The notes under the pieces are model-generated. The model was not told the origin of the DNA. It did not search any database and worked only from the letters and a program-made list of their open reading frames with translations. From a virus: a stretch of 55,863 nt of DNA. Position numbers and translations under genes: made by a program. This document shows positions 29,731-38,107 of the stretch, in pieces. The DNA lies in IMG/VR virus record IMGVR_UViG_3300028840_002412, positions 1 to 55,863 of that record. The stretch is one strand, 5' to 3'. The number at the start of each line of letters is the position of its first letter. Position 1 is the first letter of the stretch.

Positions 29731-31083
29731 CTACCACTCATAGCCGTATCGCTCGCTGATCTCTGCGATCTCTGATCGCCACGGCTCGCTGATGTCGCTC
29801 AGTTCTACGCGCACCTCTTCCCCTGCCTTGTGGTTGTAGGACTTGTCCGGGAACAGGTTCCCGAAATCGATCTGATTTGGGTCTACGAGCCCGCGATCCG
29901 CCAGCCACGCCAGAAAGGCACCCTCGCCGTCCTCCACGCGCCAGCGGTAGTAGTCGCGCCCGTTCAACTTGTTCTCGATCAGCTCGGTCCAGAGCACGTA
30001 GCGGGCGGCGAACTGGTCGATCTCGCGCTCCTGCTCACCCACTTCGGGCGCGTGCTGGATCACAAACTGCCAGTAACGCGGCGTGTGCTCGGATGTGCTC
30101 TTGCGCATCCACGACTCAATTACCTTGCGCGGGTGGCGCATCTGGTGGACGATCGGCACGCCTTCCAGGAACTCGTGATCCAGGTAGGGCGCAGCCATCC
30201 AGCTCGAATCGGCGTGAAACTGCCGGAACATCGCCGCCCGTTTTAGCGCCGCCTCCAAGCCTCTGAACATGAAAAGCGCCTCGTGCCCGCAGCGCAAGCC
30301 CAGGCTGCTCAGCCAGTGCGCGGCGAACCCGGTCCCACAGCGCCCGGTGCCCGTTACGACGATGGTCGGCTTCTGCGGCGGCCCTGGGCTGGTCATCTCG
30401 TAGATCAATTTGAGATCAACCGTCTTGGCGTGCCCCATCGCGTAGCCCAGCGCGGCGCAGACCTTGAACCCGGCCTCTTTGGCCAGCCGGCAGAAAAAGT
30501 GGTCCTCACCCACGATGGTACAGCCGTCGTCGTCGTACTCGAATCGAAACGGCGCCTTCATCATCGGGTGGTCGATCACGCGCCGGGCAATGGCGATCAC
30601 GCCCGTCCCGCCCTCTTTGATCTCGACCACGCGGTTCAGCCCGACCGGGATGGTCACATTGTCGTGGCTGCCGCCCTCCGCGCCCAGCGGCACGAGGTTG
30701 GCCATCACCGGCCCGCGCTCGTCATCGCCGCGCAGGATCGGTACAGGCGCCAGTACCACGTCCAGGCCCAGCCCGCCCTTGCTCTCCGGGCAGGCCATAA
30801 AGGCGACCTCGATCCCCTCTGGAATCGGCACAGTGTCCTCGTCGATCATCATCACTGCGTCGATGTCTCTCGGCGCGTCCACGAGGATGCGATTGCGGTT
30901 TGAGTTGACCGGGTGGCTGCGCTGGTCGCAGCCGTAATACTTGATCATCACCGCAGCGCGCTTCTCTGTGGCGATCACGTGGTTGAGCCACGCGGATAAC
31001 TCCCACCTCACTTGTCCGGTGTGCAACACGGCGACGAGCACTCTTGGCACTCCACCACCGCTCCCCTTGGTTGCCTCTGTCAT
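29731..31083 (-). CDS. Glycosyltransferase-sulfotransferase fusion protein
   Basis: This 450-residue protein has two enzyme domains. Residues about 12-230 are a GT-A glycosyltransferase: SNRNRILVDA, then a DxD-like DED at 81-83 (VMMIDEDTVP) and VGEDHFFCRLAKEAG near 191-205. Residues about 238-450 are a PAPS-dependent sulfotransferase: the 5'-phosphosulfate loop TGTGRCGTGF (244-253) and the 3'-phosphate motif RHPRKVIES with Arg316 and Ser324. It should add a sugar and a sulfate, perhaps to virion proteins given its place among head and tail genes. Acceptor is unknown. The Leu-rich linker shows no frameshift. Confidence 0.8.
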   Translation of the reverse strand: MTEATKGSGGGVPRVLVAVLHTGQVRWELSAWLNHVIATEKRAAVMIKYYGCDQRSHPVNSNRNRILVDAPRDIDAVMMIDEDTVPIPEGIEVAFMACPESKGGLGLDVVLAPVPILRGDDERGPVMANLVPLGAEGGSHDNVTIPVGLNRVVEIKEGGTGVIAIARRVIDHPMMKAPFRFEYDDDGCTIVGEDHFFCRLAKEAGFKVCAALGYAMGHAKTVDLKLIYEMTSPGPPQKPTIVVTGTGRCGTGFAAHWLSSLGLRCGHEALFMFRGLEAALKRAAMFRQFHADSSWMAAPYLDHEFLEGVPIVHQMRHPRKVIESWMRKSTSEHTPRYWQFVIQHAPEVGEQEREIDQFAARYVLWTELIENKLNGRDYYRWRVEDGEGAFLAWLADRGLVDPNQIDFGNLFPDKSYNHKAGEEVRVELSDISEPWRSEIAEISERYGYEW

Positions 31084-31086
31084 TTG

Positions 31087-31281
31087 TTAAGGTTCCTTCC
31101 TGGGCACTTTGGCCCGGATTCGCTCTAGCGTGGCACTCCCCACGCCTGGGATAGCCTCGAGTTTCTTGTTCGTAGCTTTCCGCACCTTGGCGGGCGTATC
31201 GTACCCCGCGTCCACCAAGACGGCAGCCAGCCCACGGTCGCCGCCAAGTTTGGTTGCCAGTTTCAGCACTCGTTTGTCCAT
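31087..31281 (-). CDS. Helix-hairpin-helix protein
   Basis: This 64-residue protein (MDKRVLKLATKLGGDRG...) has a DNA-binding helix-hairpin-helix at its C-terminus (KLEAIPGVGSATLERIRAKV). Two tandem ATGs lie behind AGGAG; the second gives better spacing. Small HhH proteins of this kind occur near head-tail joining genes of some phages and may contact DNA at the connector; that is inference. Confidence 0.6.
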   Translation of the reverse strand: MDKRVLKLATKLGGDRGLAAVLVDAGYDTPAKVRKATNKKLEAIPGVGSATLERIRAKVPRKEP

Positions 31282-31289
31282 CATTGCTC

Positions 31290-32843
31290 CTAGTCCGACC
31301 AGATGATTGCTACGTCGGCCTGGCTGTTGTTGTTGTCGGTTCCGTTGATCATTCTCACGATTACCCCGTCGTTGGCGTGCATCCGGCGCGGCTGCTGCCA
31401 CCTGGAGGCGCGGAACTCGCGTGCGCTGGCCGATGAATAATTGAAGTCAGAGCTGTGATACTCACCCTCAGCACGCCAACAGAGATAGGCTACTTCGTTT
31501 CCGCCGTCGTTCGTCGTGTGGTTCCAGTGCAGCCCCGTCCGCCCGCTTGCCTCTGTCTGCCGGGCAATCGTCACGACCGCGCCCGTTACGTCTGTCACCT
31601 CGACAATCTCGCCGTTGGGTTTGTAGCCCGGCGTGCTGATCCAGATCAGGTCGCCCGTGGCAAAGTCCGAGGCGTCATCGAACGTGAGCACCGTTGCACC
31701 CGCGTCCCAGGCATTGCCGCCATTGCGCGCCGCCGATATGTCGTACTCGACCCGGTAGGAGAAGAACCGCTGGTCGTCTGCCGTGGTCGTAGCATAGATG
31801 TTCATTCCCCGGTAGAACCAGTCGGTCGTGATAGTTGCCGGCGGCACGACCACTGCCACGTCGCCGTAGTAGTTCGCCGTGTTGTTGGCCCCGGTCTCGT
31901 CGTTGATCTGTGACTGGACCGTGACCGGATCGCCTGCCGTCCCTTCGCCGTCCGGCGTTGGGTAAGAGTGCTCGTGCTGCTCGCGGGAGTCCTTGTCCAG
32001 AATGTCGAGAAACGTCAACGTTGCGTTGTCGACAAAGTGCCCATCCCCGCCGCCGCTCTCGCACTGGAAAGCGACGATGTTTGTACAGCCTGCGTCAAAC
32101 TGATAGCCGGCAGTGCTGTGACCTTGAGACGAGCACCAGCGCAACCGCGCCTTGTCGCACGAGCCTGTGAGCCAAAATCCGATGCTCGTGTCTGCGATCT
32201 CGCCGCCGGTGCAGCACTCTTCCAACTTGTTCTTGTCACCGCTCACCTTGAACGCAGCCGTAAGCGGGGCCGCACACCGGCACCGGCGCAAGTCACAGCC
32301 GTCGCCCTGGATGTCAAAGCCTAGCGCCCCGGTCGAGCCACACGATACGCGAATCTCGTTGAGGTAGACAAAGTTCCCGGTAACGACGATGCCACTATTG
32401 GCCCCGGCGTCGTTGTTCACCCGCAGCGCGCCGCCAGGGCACGTCACGCGGCAGTAGCTACCCGAGACGGTCAGGCAGTCTCCCGAAGCTGGGTCCAAGA
32501 TCGCGCCCAACTCGAACCAGAGTTCCAGCCCGGTTTTGTTCACATCCAGGCCGGTCTCTGTATACGTGCCCTGCTTGATCGTGATCGCGTCGCCCGCCGA
32601 GGCTGCCGTGATGGCTGCCCCGATGGTCTTTTTTGCCGTCGCCGGGCTCAGGCCGTCTTCTGTGTCATCCGCAGCCGCCGCGTTCACGTAGTAGATCGCG
32701 CCCGTGAAGAGCGGGATGTGTCCACCGTCCGCTGCCCCACCGAGCGCGGCCTGTACTTGCAGGATGCGCGCCGCGAGCGAGTTTGCGATCTCATCGCCCA
32801 CACCGATGGCGGTTTGCTCTAGCTGCCACGCCGCTGTGGTCAT
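31290..32843 (-). CDS. Right-handed beta-helix virion protein
   Basis: This 517-residue protein begins at the ATG that overlaps the upstream stop (TAATG). After an N-terminal helix, residues about 50-300 carry GLSPATAKKTIGAAITAAS and successive short strands typical of pectate-lyase/DUF1565 parallel beta-helices (SIGFWLTGSCDKARLRWC...). The C-terminal about 200 residues are a separate beta domain. It resembles tailspike or capsid-spike proteins that bind or cleave polysaccharide. No catalytic residues are assignable. Confidence 0.65.
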   Translation of the reverse strand: MTTAAWQLEQTAIGVGDEIANSLAARILQVQAALGGAADGGHIPLFTGAIYYVNAAAADDTEDGLSPATAKKTIGAAITAASAGDAITIKQGTYTETGLDVNKTGLELWFELGAILDPASGDCLTVSGSYCRVTCPGGALRVNNDAGANSGIVVTGNFVYLNEIRVSCGSTGALGFDIQGDGCDLRRCRCAAPLTAAFKVSGDKNKLEECCTGGEIADTSIGFWLTGSCDKARLRWCSSQGHSTAGYQFDAGCTNIVAFQCESGGGDGHFVDNATLTFLDILDKDSREQHEHSYPTPDGEGTAGDPVTVQSQINDETGANNTANYYGDVAVVVPPATITTDWFYRGMNIYATTTADDQRFFSYRVEYDISAARNGGNAWDAGATVLTFDDASDFATGDLIWISTPGYKPNGEIVEVTDVTGAVVTIARQTEASGRTGLHWNHTTNDGGNEVAYLCWRAEGEYHSSDFNYSSASAREFRASRWQQPRRMHANDGVIVRMINGTDNNNSQADVAIIWSD

Positions 32844-33289
32844 TATGCCGCCGTCACCGATGCGCCGGCCGTGATGGGCGTCCACCACGCCTGAACGGCC
32901 AGGCTCCCGGTCGATACGTTGCCGGTGCCCACGGTCAAGATGATCGCCTCACTGTCCGAGACGATGTAGCTTGCCAAGACCGTCCCGGCCTCGATGTGCG
33001 CGTCGGGGCTGTTGTCGTGCCAGATTTCGCCCTCGGCAAGGTTGGCCGCCAGCGTTTGCGCGATGATCGCCGCCGTCGAGCCGCTGATGCCCACCTCGAC
33101 CGTCGCCCCGGCCTGCCCGGTCAGATCGCCTGTGCAGACACAGGCGAGGTTGACGAGAACGGCGCCGGATACGGTGAACAAGTTCACCTCGCCGATCGCG
33201 CCCGTTCCTGCCCCACCGGCGAACGTGACGTTTTTGTACTCTCCACACTGGCCCAACCCGGCGGCTGAGCCGTAGACGTTCCTACTCAT
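32843..33289 (-). CDS. Small virion decoration protein, paralogue A
   Basis: This 148-residue all-beta protein has LFTVSGAVLVNLACVC near residue 38 and ends PITAGASVTAA. The same start and end patterns occur in the 34430-34891 protein (FTVSGGPVLV, PLSADSLVTAAA), indicating duplication. Each paralogue is paired with a beta-helix gene. It could form a collar or decorate the capsid. Confidence 0.55.
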   Translation of the reverse strand: MSRNVYGSAAGLGQCGEYKNVTFAGGAGTGAIGEVNLFTVSGAVLVNLACVCTGDLTGQAGATVEVGISGSTAAIIAQTLAANLAEGEIWHDNSPDAHIEAGTVLASYIVSDSEAIILTVGTGNVSTGSLAVQAWWTPITAGASVTAA

Positions 33290-33298
33290 TCAGCCCTC

Positions 33299-34291
33299 CT
33301 AGGTGGGATTAGTTGTCGAATCCCCGTTGAGGCAATGGTTGTTGACCCACGCATCAGTGCCCGATGCAGTGTTCAGATCGTCATAGTCACCATTGGCGGG
33401 TACAGGCAAGAGACAGCTAATCCAGTTGTCGATCACCATATTGTGATCGCCGGTACTGGTGTTGATCCCCTCGTCTGTCGCCAATGCCGCCGCCTGCCCG
33501 TGCGCGTTGTAGATGCTGTTCCGGGCAATCTGGTTGTTTCCAGCACCGCCCAGAAGCGTAATCGCGCCCGATCCACAGTCCAGAAACACATTGTCGTGGA
33601 TCGAGCTGTAGTCCGTGCCCGACCCGCCCAGGCTGGTGTAGACGCCGTATGCATCGCACTGCAAGAACCAGCAGTGGTGAATGTCGCAGTACCACGAGTA
33701 CTCAAGCTGAACGCCGATGTCTACCGTGTCATCACATATACAGTTGCGCACGGTCAGGTTCTCACCGAACGTATTCACCCCGTCCCACTCGGCCAGGATC
33801 GCCGTACACCCGGTATAGGTTGGCCCTTCTGAAAAGAAAAAGCCCTCGATGGTGCAGTCCAGCGCGGTCACATAGATGCAGATTCCGCCATTGGAGGCCG
33901 GATACCAGTACACACCCTGGCCCGCACTGGAGATGCCCACCAGGCGCACGCCCGGAACGTCCAGCGTCACCTCTTCCACGATCGCGGTTGTTCGCCCATC
34001 TGCTGTGTTGCCGTACTGCCACGAGTTGTTGGCCATCACCGCGATCACGTCGCCGTGGTACGGTTGGCACTTGGTGATCGCCGTCGCCACCGTTTGGAGC
34101 GGGTCTTTCGGGTTCGTTCCGTCGCGCTGGTCCGAGACGCCCACGGCGTTTGGATCGACATAGAACACCGTGCCGTGGGTGTCCGTGCGCAAGCCAGTTT
34201 CGGAGTCGGTGCCAGGCACGCCCATTTGCCCAGGGTAAAACGCTGGCTCCCTGAGCAATGGGATCGGCCATCTTACGTTTGATCCTGGCAT
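33299..34291 (-). CDS. Right-handed beta-helix virion protein, paralogue
   Basis: This 330-residue protein starts with a short segment FYPGQMGVPGTDSETGLRTD and FYVDPNAVGVSDQRDGTNPK. It is followed by a beta-helix (VTLDVPGVRLVGISSAGQGV, GNNQIARNSIYNAHGQAAAL). The N-terminal motif is repeated in 34904-35908 (WYPGQMGVSGSDVQRGLRWE), so the two are tandem paralogues sharing an attachment domain. They are likely alternative spikes. Confidence 0.65.
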   Translation of the reverse strand: MPGSNVRWPIPLLREPAFYPGQMGVPGTDSETGLRTDTHGTVFYVDPNAVGVSDQRDGTNPKDPLQTVATAITKCQPYHGDVIAVMANNSWQYGNTADGRTTAIVEEVTLDVPGVRLVGISSAGQGVYWYPASNGGICIYVTALDCTIEGFFFSEGPTYTGCTAILAEWDGVNTFGENLTVRNCICDDTVDIGVQLEYSWYCDIHHCWFLQCDAYGVYTSLGGSGTDYSSIHDNVFLDCGSGAITLLGGAGNNQIARNSIYNAHGQAAALATDEGINTSTGDHNMVIDNWISCLLPVPANGDYDDLNTASGTDAWVNNHCLNGDSTTNPT

Positions 34292-34420
34292 TTAGCCCTC
34301 CTTGGCTGGTTTCGCCTTGACCTTGGGCTTCGCCTCGACCTTGGGTTTCGGATTCAGCAGCTCCGCGCGCCGTTCGCCCAGCGGGCGGTCATCCTGCGGA
34401 AGTTCAAGTTGCTTTTTCAT
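34292..34420 (-). CDS. Small Lys/Pro-rich protein
   Basis: This 42-residue frame starts at an ATG with GGAGAG upstream and ends just before the start of the 34291 gene. The C-terminal half is a PKPKVEAKPKVKAKPAK repeat, typical of flexible nucleic-acid-binding or structural tails. Function unknown. Confidence 0.55.
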   Translation of the reverse strand: MKKQLELPQDDRPLGERRAELLNPKPKVEAKPKVKAKPAKEG

Positions 34421-34429
34421 TGCTCTCTC

Positions 34430-34891
34430 CTACGCCGCTGCCGTGACGAGGCTGTCCGCCGACAGCGGGATGTAGACCATATACCAGGCGATGACGCCAT
34501 CATTCGCAGCGCTGCACGCGGCTTGCATCGTCCCCGCGGGCAGGAACCACATATTCGTCGGCGCCTGGTCAAAGCAGCCGGCGGTCGTCGGCGTCAGAAC
34601 GCCCGGTGTGGCGGCTGTGAAGTGGTAGCTCGTGCCTGCCGCATCGTCAGTGATCGCCACCGCTGTTGAGAGGTTGACCGTGCCCGCCGGCTCTGTCACG
34701 TCAAACTGGATCTGACAGGTTGCGACGTTGGCCCCAATCAGGGTCGTCACCAGCCCGAAAAAGTGCGTCACCAAGACAGGGCCGCCAGAGACGGTAAAGA
34801 TCGGATCGTCTCCATTGAGCACCGCGCCGTCGGTTTTGGCGACGTGGATTTCTGAGCTGTCATACCAAAGTTGATCCTTCGGATTTGCCAT
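34430..34891 (-). CDS. Small virion decoration protein, paralogue B
   Basis: This is a 153-residue all-beta protein related to 32843-33289 through the FTVSG-VLV motif and the C-terminal AANDGVIAWYMVYIPLSADS segment. It is flanked by two beta-helix genes. Role probably structural. Confidence 0.55.
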   Translation of the reverse strand: MANPKDQLWYDSSEIHVAKTDGAVLNGDDPIFTVSGGPVLVTHFFGLVTTLIGANVATCQIQFDVTEPAGTVNLSTAVAITDDAAGTSYHFTAATPGVLTPTTAGCFDQAPTNMWFLPAGTMQAACSAANDGVIAWYMVYIPLSADSLVTAAA

Positions 34892-34903
34892 CTATCATCT
34901 CTC

Positions 34904-35908
34904 CTATGCCGGGACCGCGACGCTGAACCCGTTGTCGGCCACCTCGGCCTCGGCCACGTCCTCGCAGATGTTGCCGACCCAGTTGCCAGGGTTGCCCGCG
35001 TTGGCGTAGTAGCCGCCGGTGTTCGAGTAGTCGCCACCAAAGATGTTTTGCGTGACGGTATTCTCGCCTTGGGTGCCACCGCGCAAGTCGAGCATCAGCG
35101 TAGCCGTGATCAGCACACCGTCGTGGAACGTGTTGCCTTGAAACAGCGAGACGTTGAACGATTTGTTGTTGCCCAGGCTGCCGATGTGGTTTTCGTTTTC
35201 CTCGAACCAGTTGCCGATGATCTTGCACATATACGGGTTCGCGGTCGAGCTGTCGGTGCAGATGATCGCATAGGCCGTGGTGTCGCCCTTGCGCCACTCG
35301 CGGAACCAGTTGTTGCGGATCACCACGTCATAGGGCGCGCCGTACAGGTTGATCGCGTACAGCCCTTGCCAGAGACCGTCGAAATGACAGTTCTGGATCG
35401 TGGTCCTGTACCCGACATAGCTGCTGCCCGGAACCCAGTCCAGCTTGATCGACTGCCCGCCCGCGCCAGCACGGAACAGGATGTGATCGACCGTCCAGCC
35501 CTGCTGGCGGATCGTGAGCGCGACCCCGGTTGCCGTTGCCGCCGTCCAGGCCGGGCAATTGATCCCATCGCCCGCGCCCAGGATGGTGCAGTTTTTCGGT
35601 GCGGTAGCAGGGATGATCACGCTCTCCGCCGGCGTGCTCTCAGCCGCCACGACGATCACCGAGCCCTCCAGGGAGCAGCTCATGGCCGTGGCAAAGTTGG
35701 TCAGGTTCGTGATCGCCTGCTGGATCGTCGTCTGTGGATGCTCTGGATCGGTGCCGTCGGCGGTTGCGCTTGCGCCTGGGTGGTTCTCATCCACGTACAG
35801 CACGATGCCTGCCGGCTCCCATCTCAACCCACGTTGTACGTCACTGCCCGAGACCCCCATCTGACCGGGGTACCAGGGCGCTTGACGCACCTGTGGAAGT
35901 GTAACCAT
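34904..35908 (-). CDS. Right-handed beta-helix virion protein, paralogue
   Basis: This 334-residue protein has the same N-terminal attachment motif (PWYPGQMGVSGSDVQRGLRW, LYVDENHPGASATADGTDPE) as 33299-34291. A distinct beta-helix follows (VVIRNNWFREW, MCKIIGNWFEENENHIGSLG). Conserved head and diverged body suggest receptor-range variation through duplication. It precedes the capsid genes in transcription-reversed order. Confidence 0.65.
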   Translation of the reverse strand: MVTLPQVRQAPWYPGQMGVSGSDVQRGLRWEPAGIVLYVDENHPGASATADGTDPEHPQTTIQQAITNLTNFATAMSCSLEGSVIVVAAESTPAESVIIPATAPKNCTILGAGDGINCPAWTAATATGVALTIRQQGWTVDHILFRAGAGGQSIKLDWVPGSSYVGYRTTIQNCHFDGLWQGLYAINLYGAPYDVVIRNNWFREWRKGDTTAYAIICTDSSTANPYMCKIIGNWFEENENHIGSLGNNKSFNVSLFQGNTFHDGVLITATLMLDLRGGTQGENTVTQNIFGGDYSNTGGYYANAGNPGNWVGNICEDVAEAEVADNGFSVAVPA

Positions 35909-35918
35909 AGTTGTCTCC

Positions 35919-36317
35919 TTATGCCATCAGCCGATCCGGCGTCCACATGGTCGGCGCATTGGCCGGGATCGACGGCGGCCCGCCTTCGAGGCAGTTGATC
36001 TTCTGCCGCAGCACGACCGGCGCCACCTCGTCCAGGGACAGGCCGGGGTAAAATCGCATCGCCCCTAGCTCATCCTCCAGGCAGTACAGTTGCCCGTCTC
36101 TGCCCGTCAGGATATGTGTCTGTCCCTGTGGCGGCTCTTCACCCTCGCTCAGAAGCACGAGGCCAAGAAAGGTCGCGTGCTGCTCGCTGCCGAAGGCGAT
36201 GTAGTCCGGTCGATCCTCTGGTTGATCACTCGGAGCGATCGCCGCCGCGATCCCGGCCCGCGCCAGGAGCGTCTCTAGCTGTTGGACTCGTTGTTCAAGT
36301 TCTCTATTCGTTGCCAC
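35919..36317 (-). CDS. Hypothetical protein next to the capsid genes
   Basis: This 132-residue protein begins with a coiled helix (NRELEQRVQQLETLLARAGI) and ends with a beta/Pro-rich portion (MRFYPGLSLDEVAPVVLRQK). It may be a small spike-associated trimerising protein. No family recognised. Confidence 0.5.
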   Translation of the reverse strand: MATNRELEQRVQQLETLLARAGIAAAIAPSDQPEDRPDYIAFGSEQHATFLGLVLLSEGEEPPQGQTHILTGRDGQLYCLEDELGAMRFYPGLSLDEVAPVVLRQKINCLEGGPPSIPANAPTMWTPDRLMA

Positions 36318-36343
36318 ATTTGCTCCCCTATTCTCGCCCAGTT

Positions 36344-37465
36344 CTAGGGCGCGGTGCCGGCGCTGTAGTAGCCGCCGCGCAGGTCGAAGTAGTTGCCGTT
36401 GCCCGTGCCACCGATGTACGTCCCGAAGATGTCTACCACCTTGAGCACAACGTTGCCGGTGTCAAAGTCGCCCATAATCGCGGGCGCTTGGGCCCCACCG
36501 CCCAGCATCGAGCCGACAAACTCCATATCGCTGCGCTTGCGCGCCACGCGTGGGCCAGTCCAGCCTTGCAGCCTCGCCAGCACGAACGGACGGATGTTGT
36601 TGCTCACGCTGAACGCCCACCAGGGCAGGTTCGGCGCCGTGCCCGTGATGTACGGGTCTTCGATCCAGTTGAACGGGCGGACGATGTTGGCCGCGTTGGT
36701 CGCCAGTTCTGGCACCAGTTCGCTGGCCTGAATCTGCCGCGCCGTGTCCACCAGGCCGCTGTGGATCACGAGGTGATCCATCCGGGCGTTGATCGGTTCA
36801 GAGCACGCGTCGGTGCGCTGGTTGAACGCCATCCGCGCCTCGCTGATGCGGGCCGTGGTCAAGCGCCCGGTCTGCGAGTAGAGCACGCCCAAAGCGGTCA
36901 AAGCCGCGATGCTCACGGCGTTGGTGTACATCCGCGAGACGAACTTTTCCAGCGTGCGCCGGGCCGCCTCGCCCATCAGGCGCACCGTGTCCTCCAGGTA
37001 GCCGAGGTCGTCGTTCACCAGGGCTTCGTAGGAGAAATCGATCTGCTTCTCCCAGCGATAGACCTGGTACTGGCGCTTGGTGGCATCCTGGATGGAACCC
37101 GGTCGCGCCTGGCCCTTCTGGCCGACGTATTCCAGGTCGTCGAACCCGCAGCGGTTCTGGTAGCGGGTATGCGGGAGGAAGTTGCTCAGGGTATCGTTGT
37201 AGACCAACGGCTCAAAAGCAAAGCCCTTGCGCTGATAGCCCGCCACCATCTCACGGTTGACGTACTCCTCCAACGCATAGGGAAAGTCGGCAGAGACCAA
37301 GGTCTCGGCAAGCTGCTCGTTCTCAGCAGGCGGTTCGCGCCAATCGAGCTGGCGGTCCATCTCTCGGAAGAGAACATCGACCTTGCCCAGCCGCTCGCCG
37401 CTTGCGCCCCGTTCGCTCAGTTGTGCCTTGCGGATGTCCGCAAGGAGTGAAAGAAACTTTCTCAT
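36344..37465 (-). CDS. Major capsid protein (HK97 fold)
   Basis: This 373-residue protein follows the protease/scaffold and decoration genes. It carries an N-terminal helix, an E-loop-like region (YQRKGFAFEPLVYNDTLSNF, RYQVYRWEKQIDFSYEALVN), a P-domain helix (EDTVRLMGEAARRTLEKFVS) and a GG-rich C-terminal A-domain (GDFDTGNVVLKVVDIFGTYI). This order suits HK97-fold coat proteins. Start has a TGAGATG context with GGAGCAATGAG upstream. Confidence 0.75.
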   Translation of the reverse strand: MRKFLSLLADIRKAQLSERGASGERLGKVDVLFREMDRQLDWREPPAENEQLAETLVSADFPYALEEYVNREMVAGYQRKGFAFEPLVYNDTLSNFLPHTRYQNRCGFDDLEYVGQKGQARPGSIQDATKRQYQVYRWEKQIDFSYEALVNDDLGYLEDTVRLMGEAARRTLEKFVSRMYTNAVSIAALTALGVLYSQTGRLTTARISEARMAFNQRTDACSEPINARMDHLVIHSGLVDTARQIQASELVPELATNAANIVRPFNWIEDPYITGTAPNLPWWAFSVSNNIRPFVLARLQGWTGPRVARKRSDMEFVGSMLGGGAQAPAIMGDFDTGNVVLKVVDIFGTYIGGTGNGNYFDLRGGYYSAGTAP

Positions 37466-37477
37466 CTCATTGCTCCT

Positions 37478-38107
37478 TTACGCCAGCTCTCGCCAGCCGT
37501 TGGACAGGATGACCGCGTAGACCTGCTGCACGAGGCTGTTGCTCAGAGCGCTGTCGAAAGTGGTCGCGGCGTTGGGACCGCCCACCATGTCGTTGACGTA
37601 TTCATCCTGCGCATAGAACAGGTGCCCAGCCACCGGATTGCGCAGGCCGGCATCGTTGAGCGGGGACATCGAGAGCGTGACGCCCGTGCCCAAGCTCTGC
37701 GAGTCGTCCACATAGACCGGCTGGCCCGGAACGGGCGCGGTCTCAAACGTGCTCGGCGCGCTGGCCGCGTAGGCCGTCACGTTGGCCACGTAGTTGCGCA
37801 CGATCATCCCGTCCGCGATGTTGACGCGGACCAGGCTCTCGGCCAGGGTACTCGAAGGCGTCACATCCACGATCACGCCGGTCAGGTTGAGCGGCCGGCC
37901 ATCAGCCGCGGTGCGACCGCCAATGGCGATCACGGGGTGAACCCCGTTGTAGTTGCCGTTGGCGTCGAGCACGCTGTCCTTGGTCGTCACGTTGGCATTG
38001 TCGTACACGGGCCACACATCAGACTCGTGCACCTGTCGAATCACAAGCGGTCCGGAACTCTGTTCGTAGTCCTCGCCCGCCGTCGCACCATAAAACTCAG
38101 TGGTCAT
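37478..38107 (-). CDS. Capsid decoration (cement) protein
   Basis: This 209-residue beta-rich protein contains DVWPVYDNANVTTKDSVL, VNIADGMIVRNYVANVTAYA and GQPVYVDDSQSLGTGVTLSM. That resembles DUF2190-type head decoration proteins, and it lies between protease and major capsid. Its ATG overlaps the stop of the 38104 gene. It probably stabilises the expanded head. Confidence 0.6.
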   Translation of the reverse strand: MTTEFYGATAGEDYEQSSGPLVIRQVHESDVWPVYDNANVTTKDSVLDANGNYNGVHPVIAIGGRTAADGRPLNLTGVIVDVTPSSTLAESLVRVNIADGMIVRNYVANVTAYAASAPSTFETAPVPGQPVYVDDSQSLGTGVTLSMSPLNDAGLRNPVAGHLFYAQDEYVNDMVGGPNAATTFDSALSNSLVQQVYAVILSNGWRELA

